Shown here: piece after piece, positions 11,064 through 19,744 of the stretch
Position numbering within the stretch: position 1 is the stretch's first letter
How the letters are laid out: every line of letters begins with the position of its first letter
Translations under genes and position numbers: made by a program
The notes under the pieces: model-generated
The model's input: only the letters and a program-made list of their open reading frames with translations
What the model was told of the DNA's origin: nothing
Database searches by the model: none
Source: Caldilineae bacterium
GTDB lineage: Bacteria > Chloroflexota > Anaerolineae > JAAEKA01
Direction of reading: 5' to 3'
DNA length: 64,000 nucleotides
Assembly: GCA_020634555.1 (NCBI GenBank)
Contig: JACKBK010000003.1
Location: forward strand, 62,001 to 126,000

Positions 11064-11936
<873 letters not shown>

Positions 11937-12059
11937 TTTACTGCATTGTACTGCGCGATGTTCGCGCCAGACGGCGACCGCGTATTACGACCGGCGCCGT
12001 CTCCCTGGCCGGCAGCATCCATACCCGGCCCTTAATCCGTTGAAGATCGTCTCAGACAA
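11937..12059. other. Upstream region of the molybdoenzyme operon, no gene seen
   Basis: About 120 bases between the Fe-S subunit start and the repeat array. Promoter elements for the minus-strand operon must lie here, but I see no clear -35/-10 pair. Confidence 0.3.
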
Positions 12060-12610
12060 TGGCGCCCAGCGCCTTGTGGCCGTTCTCGATGAACAGGGAC
12101 TCGCCGGTAAACGGAACGCCCACGGACGCAGTTGTCAGGGGCTTCCTACCGAGCGTGAACATGGATGGTTGGTTGGCGTTGCCGTCGGAAAGCATCAGGA
12201 TGTGGGCCTCGTGCGCCGTTCGGGGAACGCCTGCGGAACGCCCACTGAATGGTCGGCACTATCCAGGATCCGAAAGCCAGCGTTCCACGAACGTTGGTTG
12301 GTTGGCGCTCGTCGGATAGGGCCTCGTGCCCGTTCAGGGGCGCGCCGGCCGGAACGCCCTGTAGCTGTCCGGCTATCCCCAGCATAGGAATGCCTCCATG
12401 CCCTGGATGAGTTCGACACCGTGCCGTCCGTGTTTCGTCGAGGGCCTGCGCTGCGCCGATCGGAACGATGACCACCGGCCTGTCTACAGCGTTGTCGAAC
12501 GGCGTCCTGGTCCTGGTTGGCGCTGTAGGGGATGTTGACGGTTGGTGGCGTGTTCGCCAGGCCTCGGAACGCCCAGGTTGTTGGGTTGCTGTATCCCAGA
12601 GCGCTGAACG

Positions 12611-12702
12611 TTGGTTGGTTGGCGCTCGTATGGAGATAGGGCCTTGTGCCCGTTCGGGGGACTCCCGGAACGCCCACAAGGGGCTATCCTACAGCGGAAC
12701 GC
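12611..12702. repeat. Array unit A (92 bp)
   Basis: Near-identical to units B and C except for a few extra bases at its left hairpin foot (CGTATGGAGATAGGG instead of CGTAGGATAGGG), which weakens the base of the stem. Confidence 0.8.
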
Positions 12703-12790
12703 TTGGTTGGTTGGCGCTCGTAGGATAGGGCCTCGTGCCCGTTCGGGGGACTCCCGGAACGCCCACAAGGGGCTATCCTACAGCGGAACG
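12703..12790. repeat. Array unit B (88 bp)
   Basis: Complete unit; the hairpin spans 12720-12781 and the unit ends CAGCGGAACG before the next TTGGTTGG. Confidence 0.85.
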
Positions 12791-12870
12791 TTGGTTGGTT
12801 GGCGCTCGTAGGATAGGGCCTTGTGCCCGTTCTGGGGACTCCCGGAACGCCCACAAGGGGCTATCCTACA
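12791..12870. repeat. Array unit C (80 bp, truncated end)
   Basis: The hairpin spans 12808-12869; the trailing AGCGGAACG is missing and unique sequence follows. It differs from unit B at only a few positions, so the duplication is recent. Confidence 0.85.
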
Positions 12871-12959
12871 ATGTCTGGTCCCGCGGTGTACAGGGGCGGG
12901 TCAGGTTCGATATTCGCCGGGGTGGACCTTGTCGTAGTGGCGGATCAGGTTGCTGGCCT

Positions 12960-15900
12960 TCAGTGTAGTCTCACAGAGGGACAGTAGACATAGTCATCCG
13001 GGCCAAACTCTTTGATGGCCGCTTTCAGTTCCTCGCGATAAGCTGTCGCCGGTGATTGCGCTGGTGCTTGTGCTCGCTGGCTTGATCGGCCAGCCGGCGC
13101 GCTGCCGGAGACCGGTTGCGACCCTACGGCGCCAGGATGCTGGCGGTCGTAGTGGCGCAGGAGGTTGTCGGTGCTGACCGGGACGCCGCACACGGGACAA
13201 GCGATCATCTCGCCGCGATGGTCGCGCGCGAACTGCTTGAGACGGTCGCGATACGTTGGCGCCGGCGCTGACGGAGACGGTGCTTTCTGCGACTTTGACG
13301 CCGATGACGGTGAGAATCCGGCCGGCACCGGACCCGGCTCCCCAGCGTGCATTTTGTCATAATGCTTGACAAAGTTGGAGAGCTCAACGCCACACAGAGG
13401 ACACGGCGCCGACCTGTGCTGGCGTCCCAGAGATTTCATGTACTCACGAAAAGTAGCGGCCGATGCGAGCTTGGTGCCGGGCGCTGTACCGGGAGTGGCG
13501 GTTGATCGACGGGACTCTGACGGCAACACCTCGACGCTTCCGACATCGGCCTCAAATATCCGCTTTCCGTTCGCGGCGCTGCCAGAGATCGAGACAACCT
13601 TCTCCTTGACGCCGGGCGTCGTGTAGCGCGACTGGGACGTAAACCGGCGCTCCTGGCCAGGTGCTAGCGTAAACGTCTCAATCTCCCGGCTATCGCGCTC
13701 CAGTGTCAGCCTTCGTAGATCGACCGTCCCGTCATTGCGCACAATCACCGTCCAGATGAGGTGCCGGCCAGCCACAACAGTTGCGGTCTCCGGCTCGATC
13801 GAGATGGATGCGCTGACACGATCCCTGGCTCGGGTTGTCCGTTTCGGTTTCGACCTGACGGTGGCTGTCGCCGTCACGCTGGACGTTACCTCCACGCCGC
13901 GTTCGGTTTCGCCTGTGACATGCATCGTTCGCGATTTTTGGCCGGCCGCGGTGAAAGTCGAGCGGAAGGTAAACATGCGCGCCTCGCCGGCCGCAAGGCT
14001 CAACGGGCCTTCCACCGCGGTTCGGTCGCGCATCACAAACACATCGCGCAAGTCGGCCTGTCCGGCGTTGTGAACCTGCAACCGCCACGTCAGCGACCCA
14101 CCCTCATCGATGACCTCCGGCTCAGCGGCGAGGTAGGTGACCAGTCTGGGCGGGTAGGCAGCCTGCAGCTCCCGCCGGACTCGCTGGAGCAACGCTTCAG
14201 TGGACTCGAAGCCGGGCGCGATGGCCTCAACCCCACCCAATGCCTGCTCAGCCGCTGCCCAGTCACCCCGGTCGATGGCCTCAATGCCGTCGCGGTAGAG
14301 CCGTTTAGCCTGCGCCTGCCGCTCTCCTGCTTCTATCTGATCGGCGGCGCGGCGTTGCAGATCGTCAGGATCGGGATAGTCGGGCGTCAGCGCGTGCAGC
14401 CGGTCGAACACTCGTATCACCGCCTGCCAATGGCCGGCCTGGCTAAGCAGAGTAGCTTCTTCGTACAGTTCTGCCAGTCTGGCCTGCCGCCGCGCTTCTT
14501 GCAGCTTTCTCTGGACATCGCGAAAATCGGCATCGGCCTCAGCAACCTCGCTCAACAGCGCCACCGCGGAGCGCCAGTCACCCTGCTCCATCGCCCGGCA
14601 ACCATCGTCGTACGCCGAGGCGCAACGGAGCATGCGGCGGGCGGTTTCGAGCCGGGTAGCCGCGCTGCGATACGACTGGCGAGCCGCCACGATGCGTTCC
14701 AGCCGGTCGACAGCTTCCGCCCAGTTGTCGGTGTAGTAAGCAGCCGAGGCATCGATCCACAGCCGCTCAAGCGCCGCGTCATCCACGGCAGGTGCACCAC
14801 GCGGTGGTTTCTTGTCCGCCGGCGCTTCGCGCGGCGCTGCCCGTTCCGCCAGGTCGAACAACTGGCCGTCGGGCGTGCGCATGAACAGCACCGGCGTTGC
14901 CCATTCCAGCCAGTTGGGCATGAAGAAGACCGCCCGCCGCGCCTCCGTCAGCGCCGCGTCGACCGGCAGGCCCTCGGCCAGCGCAGTGTAGAACTCGGCC
15001 GAGAGCCGCGCTGCGACCTCGTCGCTAATCTCGAACTGCATGCCAATAACCGCCGGAACGCCCTTTTCCACCAGCGCCGCTGCGACGCCGGCAAAGGGGT
15101 CTTCCGTGTCGCTCCGCGCTCCCTCACAGGCGTTCAGCACCGCGAGACGGATCTCCGGATAACCACCGAACAGCGTGCCAAGCTGGAAACCGTCCACCCG
15201 TTCCGGTGCACCCGAACGAGTGGTAAACACCAAAAAGCTGCTGCGTTGGTCCGGATCGTACCCGCCGTGGCCGATGTAGTGCCAGATGTGGAAAGGGTTG
15301 CCGCGCAGCCGCGCATGACGCAGGGTTCGTTGCAAGGTAGCAAGTTGAGCGTTGGGTGTGAACTGAATGTGCGGGCGCTTGTCTGGTTCCATTGCCTGCA
15401 ACGCTTCTTGCAGCTTCTCCCGTTCTTCTTCAACGTCGAGGCGCTGCAGGTCGGTCGGTGCGCTGATGGTGACCAGCATGTTGAGGGGCGGTGTCACACG
15501 CATCGGGCGAGGCGGCCGTTCCAGATCGAGGTAGCGCACGACGGGGGTGTCGGGCAGCAATGCCAGAAAGTCGCGTCCATCGAACAGAAACTCCCAAGGC
15601 AGGTTGACGAGGTGCGGCGCGCCGGAAAGCCGCAGTTGCACGCGCAGGCCGTAGTTGCCAAGAAACGCATCGTGGCGCGCCGACGCAAATAACTGTCCGA
15701 CCGCGCCGCTCAACGCGGCGTCAAACAAGGCCCGCCCAAACACCTCGGTCTCGCGCACAGGCTGTGGCACGCGGCCGCGGCGTACGGTACGGCGCGGCTG
15801 CCCCACGGTCAGAAGAAAAATCTTGAGGTCTTTGTCGCCGAAAGGGGACTCGAAGGTTGTGGTAGCCTCACGGTTGTCGTGAGTCCGGCCGCGGACGCGA

Positions 15901-15974
15901 TAACGGTTTTCCCCTGTTTGTTCGATGCGGATAACGAAATCGCGAAACGGTTTCCAGACGGCCTGGTCTGGCAT
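12960..15974 (-). CDS. CHAT-protease / TPR / Ig-like / C2H2 zinc-finger protein
   Basis: About 1004 residues from the ATG at 15974, chosen because GGAGGT lies 8 bases upstream. Domains in order: an N-terminal beta-rich region; a CHAT caspase-like protease domain (residues about 100-370) with catalytic His236 in YIGHGG and Cys283 in LNACEGA; TPR-like helical repeats (about 395-610, each with a W or Y-x-A motif such as DNWAEAVDRLERI and GDWRSAVALLSEV); two CARDB/Ig-like domains (about 615-825); then repeats of a helix plus C2H2 finger: CPLCGVELSNFVKHYDKMH and CPVCGVPVSTDNLLRHYDRQH. A third finger begins at YCP but a missing base sends the frame to a stop at 12960; in the next frame it continues CETTLKASNLIRHYDKVH to a stop at 12901. 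CHAT proteases cleave partner proteins in eukaryotic-like and CRISPR-linked death pathways; the substrate here is unknown. The gene stands alone, with the hairpin array just downstream. Confidence 0.85.
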   Translation of the reverse strand: MPDQAVWKPFRDFVIRIEQTGENRYRVRGRTHDNREATTTFESPFGDKDLKIFLLTVGQPRRTVRRGRVPQPVRETEVFGRALFDAALSGAVGQLFASARHDAFLGNYGLRVQLRLSGAPHLVNLPWEFLFDGRDFLALLPDTPVVRYLDLERPPRPMRVTPPLNMLVTISAPTDLQRLDVEEEREKLQEALQAMEPDKRPHIQFTPNAQLATLQRTLRHARLRGNPFHIWHYIGHGGYDPDQRSSFLVFTTRSGAPERVDGFQLGTLFGGYPEIRLAVLNACEGARSDTEDPFAGVAAALVEKGVPAVIGMQFEISDEVAARLSAEFYTALAEGLPVDAALTEARRAVFFMPNWLEWATPVLFMRTPDGQLFDLAERAAPREAPADKKPPRGAPAVDDAALERLWIDASAAYYTDNWAEAVDRLERIVAARQSYRSAATRLETARRMLRCASAYDDGCRAMEQGDWRSAVALLSEVAEADADFRDVQRKLQEARRQARLAELYEEATLLSQAGHWQAVIRVFDRLHALTPDYPDPDDLQRRAADQIEAGERQAQAKRLYRDGIEAIDRGDWAAAEQALGGVEAIAPGFESTEALLQRVRRELQAAYPPRLVTYLAAEPEVIDEGGSLTWRLQVHNAGQADLRDVFVMRDRTAVEGPLSLAAGEARMFTFRSTFTAAGQKSRTMHVTGETERGVEVTSSVTATATVRSKPKRTTRARDRVSASISIEPETATVVAGRHLIWTVIVRNDGTVDLRRLTLERDSREIETFTLAPGQERRFTSQSRYTTPGVKEKVVSISGSAANGKRIFEADVGSVEVLPSESRRSTATPGTAPGTKLASAATFREYMKSLGRQHRSAPCPLCGVELSNFVKHYDKMHAGEPGPVPAGFSPSSASKSQKAPSPSAPAPTYRDRLKQFARDHRGEMIACPVCGVPVSTDNLLRHYDRQHPGAVGSQPVSGSAPAGRSSQRAQAPAQSPATAYREELKAAIKEFGPDDYVYCPSVRLH

Positions 15975-16094
15975 CAGAGACACCTCCGCTGGTGTCACGG
16001 TGCGCCGCATACCAGGCAGCGCGGTGGATGATGGCTGGTCGTAGTCCTTGTAGCGCCCAGTATAACAGCCTCGAATTCTCTTGTCAACGCGGGT

Positions 16095-16132
16095 AAAAAA
16101 CGGCGTCCGGAACGCGATGTTTCCAGACGCCG
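16095..16132 (-). terminator. Strong rho-independent terminator
   Basis: Minus strand: CGGCGTCTGGAA / TTCCGGACGCCG stem (one mismatch) followed by TTTTTT. It closes the transcript ending with the nitrilase-like gene and insulates the CHAT gene. Confidence 0.88.
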
Positions 16133-16142
16133 CAACGGGATC

Positions 16143-16206
16143 AGGTGCCAGTCACTTTCGGCTCCTTCCGCTTCGCTCCGGAGTCTTCGAAAAGTGACTG
16201 GCATCT
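16143..16206. repeat. TGCCAGTCACTTT inverted repeat
   Basis: 13-bp arms TGCCAGTCACTTT and AAAGTGACTGGCA enclose a CG-flanked loop with GGCTCCTTCCG and CTCCGGAG. It is one of three similar hairpins in the window (48176-48231, 63259-63297), all at gene 3' ends. Confidence 0.75.
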
Positions 16207-16217
16207 TCTCAAGTACG

Positions 16218-17045
16218 TCAATACTTCTTTACCACGTTCCGATAGGTGGCAGGCTGGCGGCACTGCAAGATCTGTGACGCTTCACGGGCGCGGCGCACAT
16301 CATCAAGATCGATGGTAGCGATGGCGTAGCCCTCCTGCGGATCCTCCAGGTTGGTGTAGAGTTCAGCGTTGGGTCCGACCAGCATCGAGTCGCCGCAGAA
16401 GACATAGCTGGGCTCCTCGCCGGCCCGGTTGGCGGCCGCGATGTAGACACCGTTCTCGCAGGCCCGCGCCACGTTGTAGGCGCGCCACTGCGGGTTCTCG
16501 TCCAACTCCCAGTTGGCGCACATCGCGATGATCTCCGCGCCATCCAGCACCAGGCTGCGCACCGCCTCAGGGAATGCCAGGTCCCAGCCCACCAGCAGCC
16601 CCACGCGGCCCGGTCCCTCGCGAAACTCCACGTCCCAGACCTGGAAGCGATAGCCGTTGCGGAAAGCCAGCTTCTCCTCGCCCTTCAGATGCACCTTGCG
16701 GTAGCTGCCGATGTACTCGCCTTCAGGACCGATGAGCACCGCGGCGTTGTAGATGATGCTTTCGACGCGCTCTTTCAGCACCATGCCAAAGGCGATATGC
16801 ACGCTGTAGTCCTTGGCACGCTTGGACAGCATGTTGACGCTGTGGCCCGGCACGTACTCGGCCAGTTCGGTGAACCGCGGGCCGCACTCGTAACCGGTGG
16901 TGGCCAGCTCAGGAAAGACGATCAGGTCGACCGGTTGCTCCTGGCAGATGCGGTCCACGAAGTCGTTCATTCGGCGCAGGTTGGTTTCGGTTTCGCCGAT
17001 GGTGGGTATCATCTGCACCAGGGCGACGGTGATTTCTCGTGTCAT
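16218..17045 (-). CDS. Carbon-nitrogen hydrolase (nitrilase) superfamily protein without catalytic Cys
   Basis: 275 residues with the nitrilase alpha-beta-beta-alpha sandwich landmarks: catalytic Glu in FPELATTGY, catalytic Lys in YRKVHLKGEEK, and the post-nucleophile motif DLAFPEAVRSL. These enzymes hydrolyse nitriles, amides or carbamoyl groups through a Cys thioester. The nucleophile position, normally ICYDLxFPE, reads LVGWDLAFPE, so Gly-Trp replaces Cys-Tyr. The codon is a clear GGC, and the rest of the protein is well preserved. It may be a binding protein or an enzyme of altered chemistry. ATG at 17045 has AGGA nearby. The following genes (alkyltransferase-like, mobA) may share its transcript. 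Confidence 0.85.
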   Translation of the reverse strand: MTREITVALVQMIPTIGETETNLRRMNDFVDRICQEQPVDLIVFPELATTGYECGPRFTELAEYVPGHSVNMLSKRAKDYSVHIAFGMVLKERVESIIYNAAVLIGPEGEYIGSYRKVHLKGEEKLAFRNGYRFQVWDVEFREGPGRVGLLVGWDLAFPEAVRSLVLDGAEIIAMCANWELDENPQWRAYNVARACENGVYIAAANRAGEEPSYVFCGDSMLVGPNAELYTNLEDPQEGYAIATIDLDDVRRAREASQILQCRQPATYRNVVKKY

Positions 17046-17095
17046 TCGGTCACTTCCTATTCAAGTAGCTGCTGGCGGATCGCGGCTATCTGCTA

Positions 17096-17449
17096 TCAGC
17101 TATTCGCCAGCAGCGCCTCCAGCTCGACGGGGCTCAGCCCATCCCAGCCAAATCGCCGCCAATCGACGTAGCCGCGGGCGTCAAATTCAACGCCTTCAGC
17201 CTCCAACAGCGCTTGCTGTTCCGCCATGGCATGGCGTAGATTGCGGATGCTGACGCGGCCCTGGCTGTTGATGACGCGCTGCCAGGGCACGTCCGCTTCG
17301 TTGCTCTCGCGCAGCGAGGCCAGCGCCCATCCCACGGTGCGCGCCGCGCGCGGTGAACCCAGAATCGCGGCCACCTGTCCGTAGCTGGCAACCTTGCCGG
17401 GCGGAATCTGCTGAACCACCAGATAGACCTGGTCGAAAAACGAGGCCAC
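17096..17449 (-). CDS. Alkyltransferase-like protein (ATL)
   Basis: 117-residue relative of O6-alkylguanine-DNA alkyltransferase C-terminal domains: VVQQIPPGKVASYGQVA, the DNA-binding helix PRAARTVGWAL and the active-site region PWQRVINSQGRVS. In true methyltransferases this is PCHRV; here Trp replaces the acceptor Cys, as in ATL proteins, which bind alkylated guanine and hand the lesion to nucleotide excision repair. The last residues lie in a short-word repeat tract (GCTATCTGCTATCAGCTATT, 17076-17105). The gene starts two bases after the mobA stop, so it is co-transcribed with mobA. Confidence 0.88.
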   Translation of the reverse strand: MASFFDQVYLVVQQIPPGKVASYGQVAAILGSPRAARTVGWALASLRESNEADVPWQRVINSQGRVSIRNLRHAMAEQQALLEAEGVEFDARGYVDWRRFGWDGLSPVELEALLANS

Positions 17450-17451
17450 GG

Positions 17452-18078
17452 CTAGGAGTCTCTTCGTGCAGAGCGGCGGCGGGCCGGCTTGGCCAGCAGT
17501 TCTTGCAGGCGCTGCCAGTCCTCCGGCGTGTTAGCGTTAAAGAACGACCTGCCTTCTGGATCGAACAGCGCGATCTCGACAGCTTGCACCCGGCGCACCC
17601 GAACGTCGCCAAGAAACGAGATCATACGCCGGTGGCCCGCCTCCAGGTGGCTGACTATCGCCGGCAGGCAGCGCTTGCTGTACAGAGCGTGTAGCGGCTC
17701 CAGCTCGCCGGCGACCCACGGCACAATCGCATCGTGCCCCTCGGTCAACACCGCCATGAAGCGCACCAGCCGGTGATCGACCAGCGGCATGTCGCAGGCA
17801 ACGGCGAAAGCCCAGTCGTGTCGGGCAGCCTGCAAGCCGGCGTGCAGGCCGGCCAACGGTCCGGCATCCTCATACTCGTCGCTGGCCTGGCGGGCATCCA
17901 GATGCGCATACAACTGGGGGGTGTTGCTGACGACCACGAAATCATCCGACAATGGGCGTAAGGTGCTGAGAACCCGCTCGATCAGCGTCTCGCCGGAGGG
18001 CAATTCCAGCAGCGCCTTGTTGCTTCCCATACGCCGGCTTGCGCCGCCAGCCAGCACCATCACACTAATCGGATGCAC
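17452..18078 (-). CDS. mobA: Molybdenum cofactor guanylyltransferase
   Basis: 208 residues. MobA joins GMP to molybdopterin to make the bis-guanine dinucleotide cofactor needed by DMSO-reductase-family enzymes such as the one at 6751-9891. Visible motifs are the GTP-binding loop VMVLAGGASRRMGSNKALL, DAGPLAGLHAGL and the metal site AVACDMPLVD. The C-terminus ends in a basic tail (RRRSARRDS). It lies downstream of the acpP terminator and upstream of the ATL gene on the same strand. Confidence 0.92.
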   Translation of the reverse strand: MHPISVMVLAGGASRRMGSNKALLELPSGETLIERVLSTLRPLSDDFVVVSNTPQLYAHLDARQASDEYEDAGPLAGLHAGLQAARHDWAFAVACDMPLVDHRLVRFMAVLTEGHDAIVPWVAGELEPLHALYSKRCLPAIVSHLEAGHRRMISFLGDVRVRRVQAVEIALFDPEGRSFFNANTPEDWQRLQELLAKPARRRSARRDS

Positions 18079-18104
18079 GCGTCATGTCCTCGTCAAACAG
18101 CGAA

Positions 18105-18128
18105 AGCGGGCGTCGAACGACGCCCGCT
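18105..18128 (-). terminator. Terminator of acpP
   Basis: Minus strand: perfect 11-bp stem AGCGGGCGTCG / CGACGCCCGCT with a TT loop, followed by the moderately T-rich TTCGCTGTTTG. Confidence 0.75.
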
Positions 18129-18157
18129 CCATAATCCCAAGTGAGGCAGCGGGGCGA

Positions 18158-18409
18158 CTAGACTTTCGCCCCGTGTGCGTCCAGGAACTTGACAGCCTCT
18201 CCGACTGTGGTGATTGTCTGTGCCTCTTCGTCGGAGATCTCTCCACCGAACTCTTCCTCGAAGGCCATGATCAGTTCTACAAGGTCCAGCGAGTCGGCGT
18301 CGAGGTCGTCACGAAAGCTGGCATCCATAGTTACCTTGTCTTCGTCACAGCCTAGCTGCTCGACAATGATTGCCTTGACCTTCTCGAAAATTGCGTCTTG
18401 ATTCGACAT
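18158..18409 (-). CDS. acpP: Acyl carrier protein
   Basis: 83-residue acidic helical carrier of fatty acid synthesis. The phosphopantetheine attachment serine is in DLDADSLDLVEL, flanked by the usual FRDDLD and AFEEEFGGEISDEEA. Length and motifs are standard. It is monocistronic, with a near-consensus promoter (18451-18479) and a terminator just after the stop. Confidence 0.96.
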   Translation of the reverse strand: MSNQDAIFEKVKAIIVEQLGCDEDKVTMDASFRDDLDADSLDLVELIMAFEEEFGGEISDEEAQTITTVGEAVKFLDAHGAKV

Positions 18410-18450
18410 GGGTGTTGCATTCCTCTCTTTGTAAATTGAGCGTTCTCGAT

Positions 18451-18479
18451 ATTCTAGCAGGGCTGTTGTACTCTGTCAA
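18451..18479 (-). promoter_or_regulatory. Near-consensus promoter of acpP
   Basis: Minus strand: TTGACA, 17-base spacer, TAGAAT. Confidence 0.85.
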
Positions 18480-18608
18480 TTTGGCCTGGCTGGTGAACGA
18501 CCTGCGCCACCAACCATTTGACAACGCCGATTCGCACTGGTACACTGCCTGCCTGGCTATCCGGTGAATCGAACACCGGCCAACGATCAAAGTTACGGAG
18601 ACACGCGG

Positions 18609-19638
18609 GTGGATCACAAAGCCCGTAAAGCCGACCACATCCGCATCAACCTGGAGGAGGACGTTCAGTTCCCGCGGCTGACAACCGGGCTGGAAAAGTT
18701 TCGCTTTGTCCACCAGGCGTTGCCCGAACTGGAATATGGCGCAGGTCAATCTGGCTGTGGAACTCTTCGGCCACGCGGTGCAAGTCCCCTTGCTCATCTC
18801 GTCCATGACCGGCGGCACCGAGGTGGCTGAGCGCATCAACCGCAACCTGGCCATTGGCGCGCAGGCCCGCGGTGTGGCCATGGGCGTCGGGTCGCAGCGC
18901 ACTGGCCTGGAAGTCGGCGAGACGGCCGACTCCTTCCGGGTGCGCGATGTCGCTCCGGACATTCTCCTTTTTGCCAACCTGGGCGCGGCGCAGCTCAACA
19001 AAGGCTACACCGTCGATCACTGCCGGCGCGCGGTGGACATGATCGAGGCCGATGCGCTGATCCTGCATCTCAACCCGCTGCAAGAGGCTGTGCAGGCCGA
19101 CGGCGACTGGGACTGGACCGGTCTGCTGGACAAGATCGAACAGGTCTGCGCCGCGGTGGGCGTGCCTGTGGTCGCCAAGGAAGTGGGCTGGGGCATCAAC
19201 GGGCCGCTGGCGCGCAGGCTGGCCGACGCGGGTGTCGCGGCTATCGACGTCGCCGGGTCGGGCGGCACGAGCTGGACCGAGGTAGAGTACCACCGCGCGC
19301 CTAGCGATCGCTTACGGCGTATCGCCCGCACCTTCGCCGACTGGGGCATCCCCACCGCCGAGAGCCTCATCCAGGTGCGCCAGGCTGCGCCGGAGTTGCC
19401 CACCATCGCCAGCGGCGGCATCCGCGACGGCATCGATGTCGCGAAATGTATCGCGCTGGGCGCGACGCTGGCCGGCCTGGCATCGCCCTTCCTGCGCGCC
19501 GCCACCGTTTCCGACGAGGCTGTCATCGACGCCATCGACCTGCTGGCCGACGAGCTGCGCATCGCGATGTTCTGCGCCGGCGCAGGCGACGTGAACGCGT
19601 TGCGCGAGCCTGGACGGCTGGTGGTCGGTGGTCAGTGA
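18609..19638 (+). CDS. fni: Type 2 isopentenyl-diphosphate delta-isomerase, frameshifted
   Basis: FMN/NADPH-dependent isomerase of IPP and DMAPP. The N-terminal part (RKADHIRINLEEDVQF, LEKFRFVHQALPEL) is read from a GTG at 18609 with GGAG 8 bases upstream; it then leaves frame near 18740. The rest, from MAQVNLAVELFG on (SSMTGGTEVAERIN, VAKEVGWG, AGSGGTSW, ASGGIRDGIDVAKC), is in the next frame, open from 18706. Removing one A from CTGGAATATGGCG restores L-D-M-A-Q across the joint, so this is a one-base insertion, either a true mutation or a consensus error. The next gene makes polyprenyl diphosphates, which fits the pathway. Confidence 0.88.
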
Positions 19639-19743
19639 TCAGTAATCGGACGTCGGTTGTCCGTAATCAAAGCGTATCCAGCCCTACACGGTTTTCCCTT
19701 CTTTTCCTTCTTTCCCTGCTTTCCTTTCTTTCCCTTCCCATTC
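19634..19743. repeat. Short-word island: GTCAGTGATCAGTAATC words then polypyrimidine
   Basis: GGTCGGTGGTCAGTGATCAG words run over the fni stop codon, followed by a TTTCCCTTCTTTTCC-type pyrimidine tract reaching the start codon of the next gene, which therefore lacks a Shine-Dalgarno site. Confidence 0.65.
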
Positions 19744-19744
19744 C

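Larger units (their letters stand above)
12060..12870. repeat. Tandem array of ~88-92 bp hairpin repeats
   Basis: At least five recognisable units, the oldest on the left and the youngest on the right. Each unit begins TTGGTTGGTTGGCGCTCG, then a long hairpin. In the youngest units the hairpin arm GTAGGATAGGGCCTTGTG pairs with CACAAGGGGCTATCCTAC, interrupted by small symmetrical mismatches, and the tip GGGGGACTCCC can also pair. Units start at about 12167, 12294, 12611, 12703 and 12791, with strongly diverged material in between and before. No stable reading frame runs through it. On the minus strand the left end still reads like protein (see findings). It lies immediately downstream of the CHAT-domain gene. 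Confidence 0.85.

Noticed and set aside
12146..12768. Minus-strand open frames in the hairpin array as genes
   Set aside because: They switch frame between units, change with each copy and have no ribosome sites.
12060..12870. CRISPR array
   Set aside because: Whole ~90-bp units repeat with no variable spacers of constant length, and no cas gene is present.
13761..15692. 643-codon plus-strand open frame
   Set aside because: Antisense of the CHAT-domain gene with no recognisable domain.
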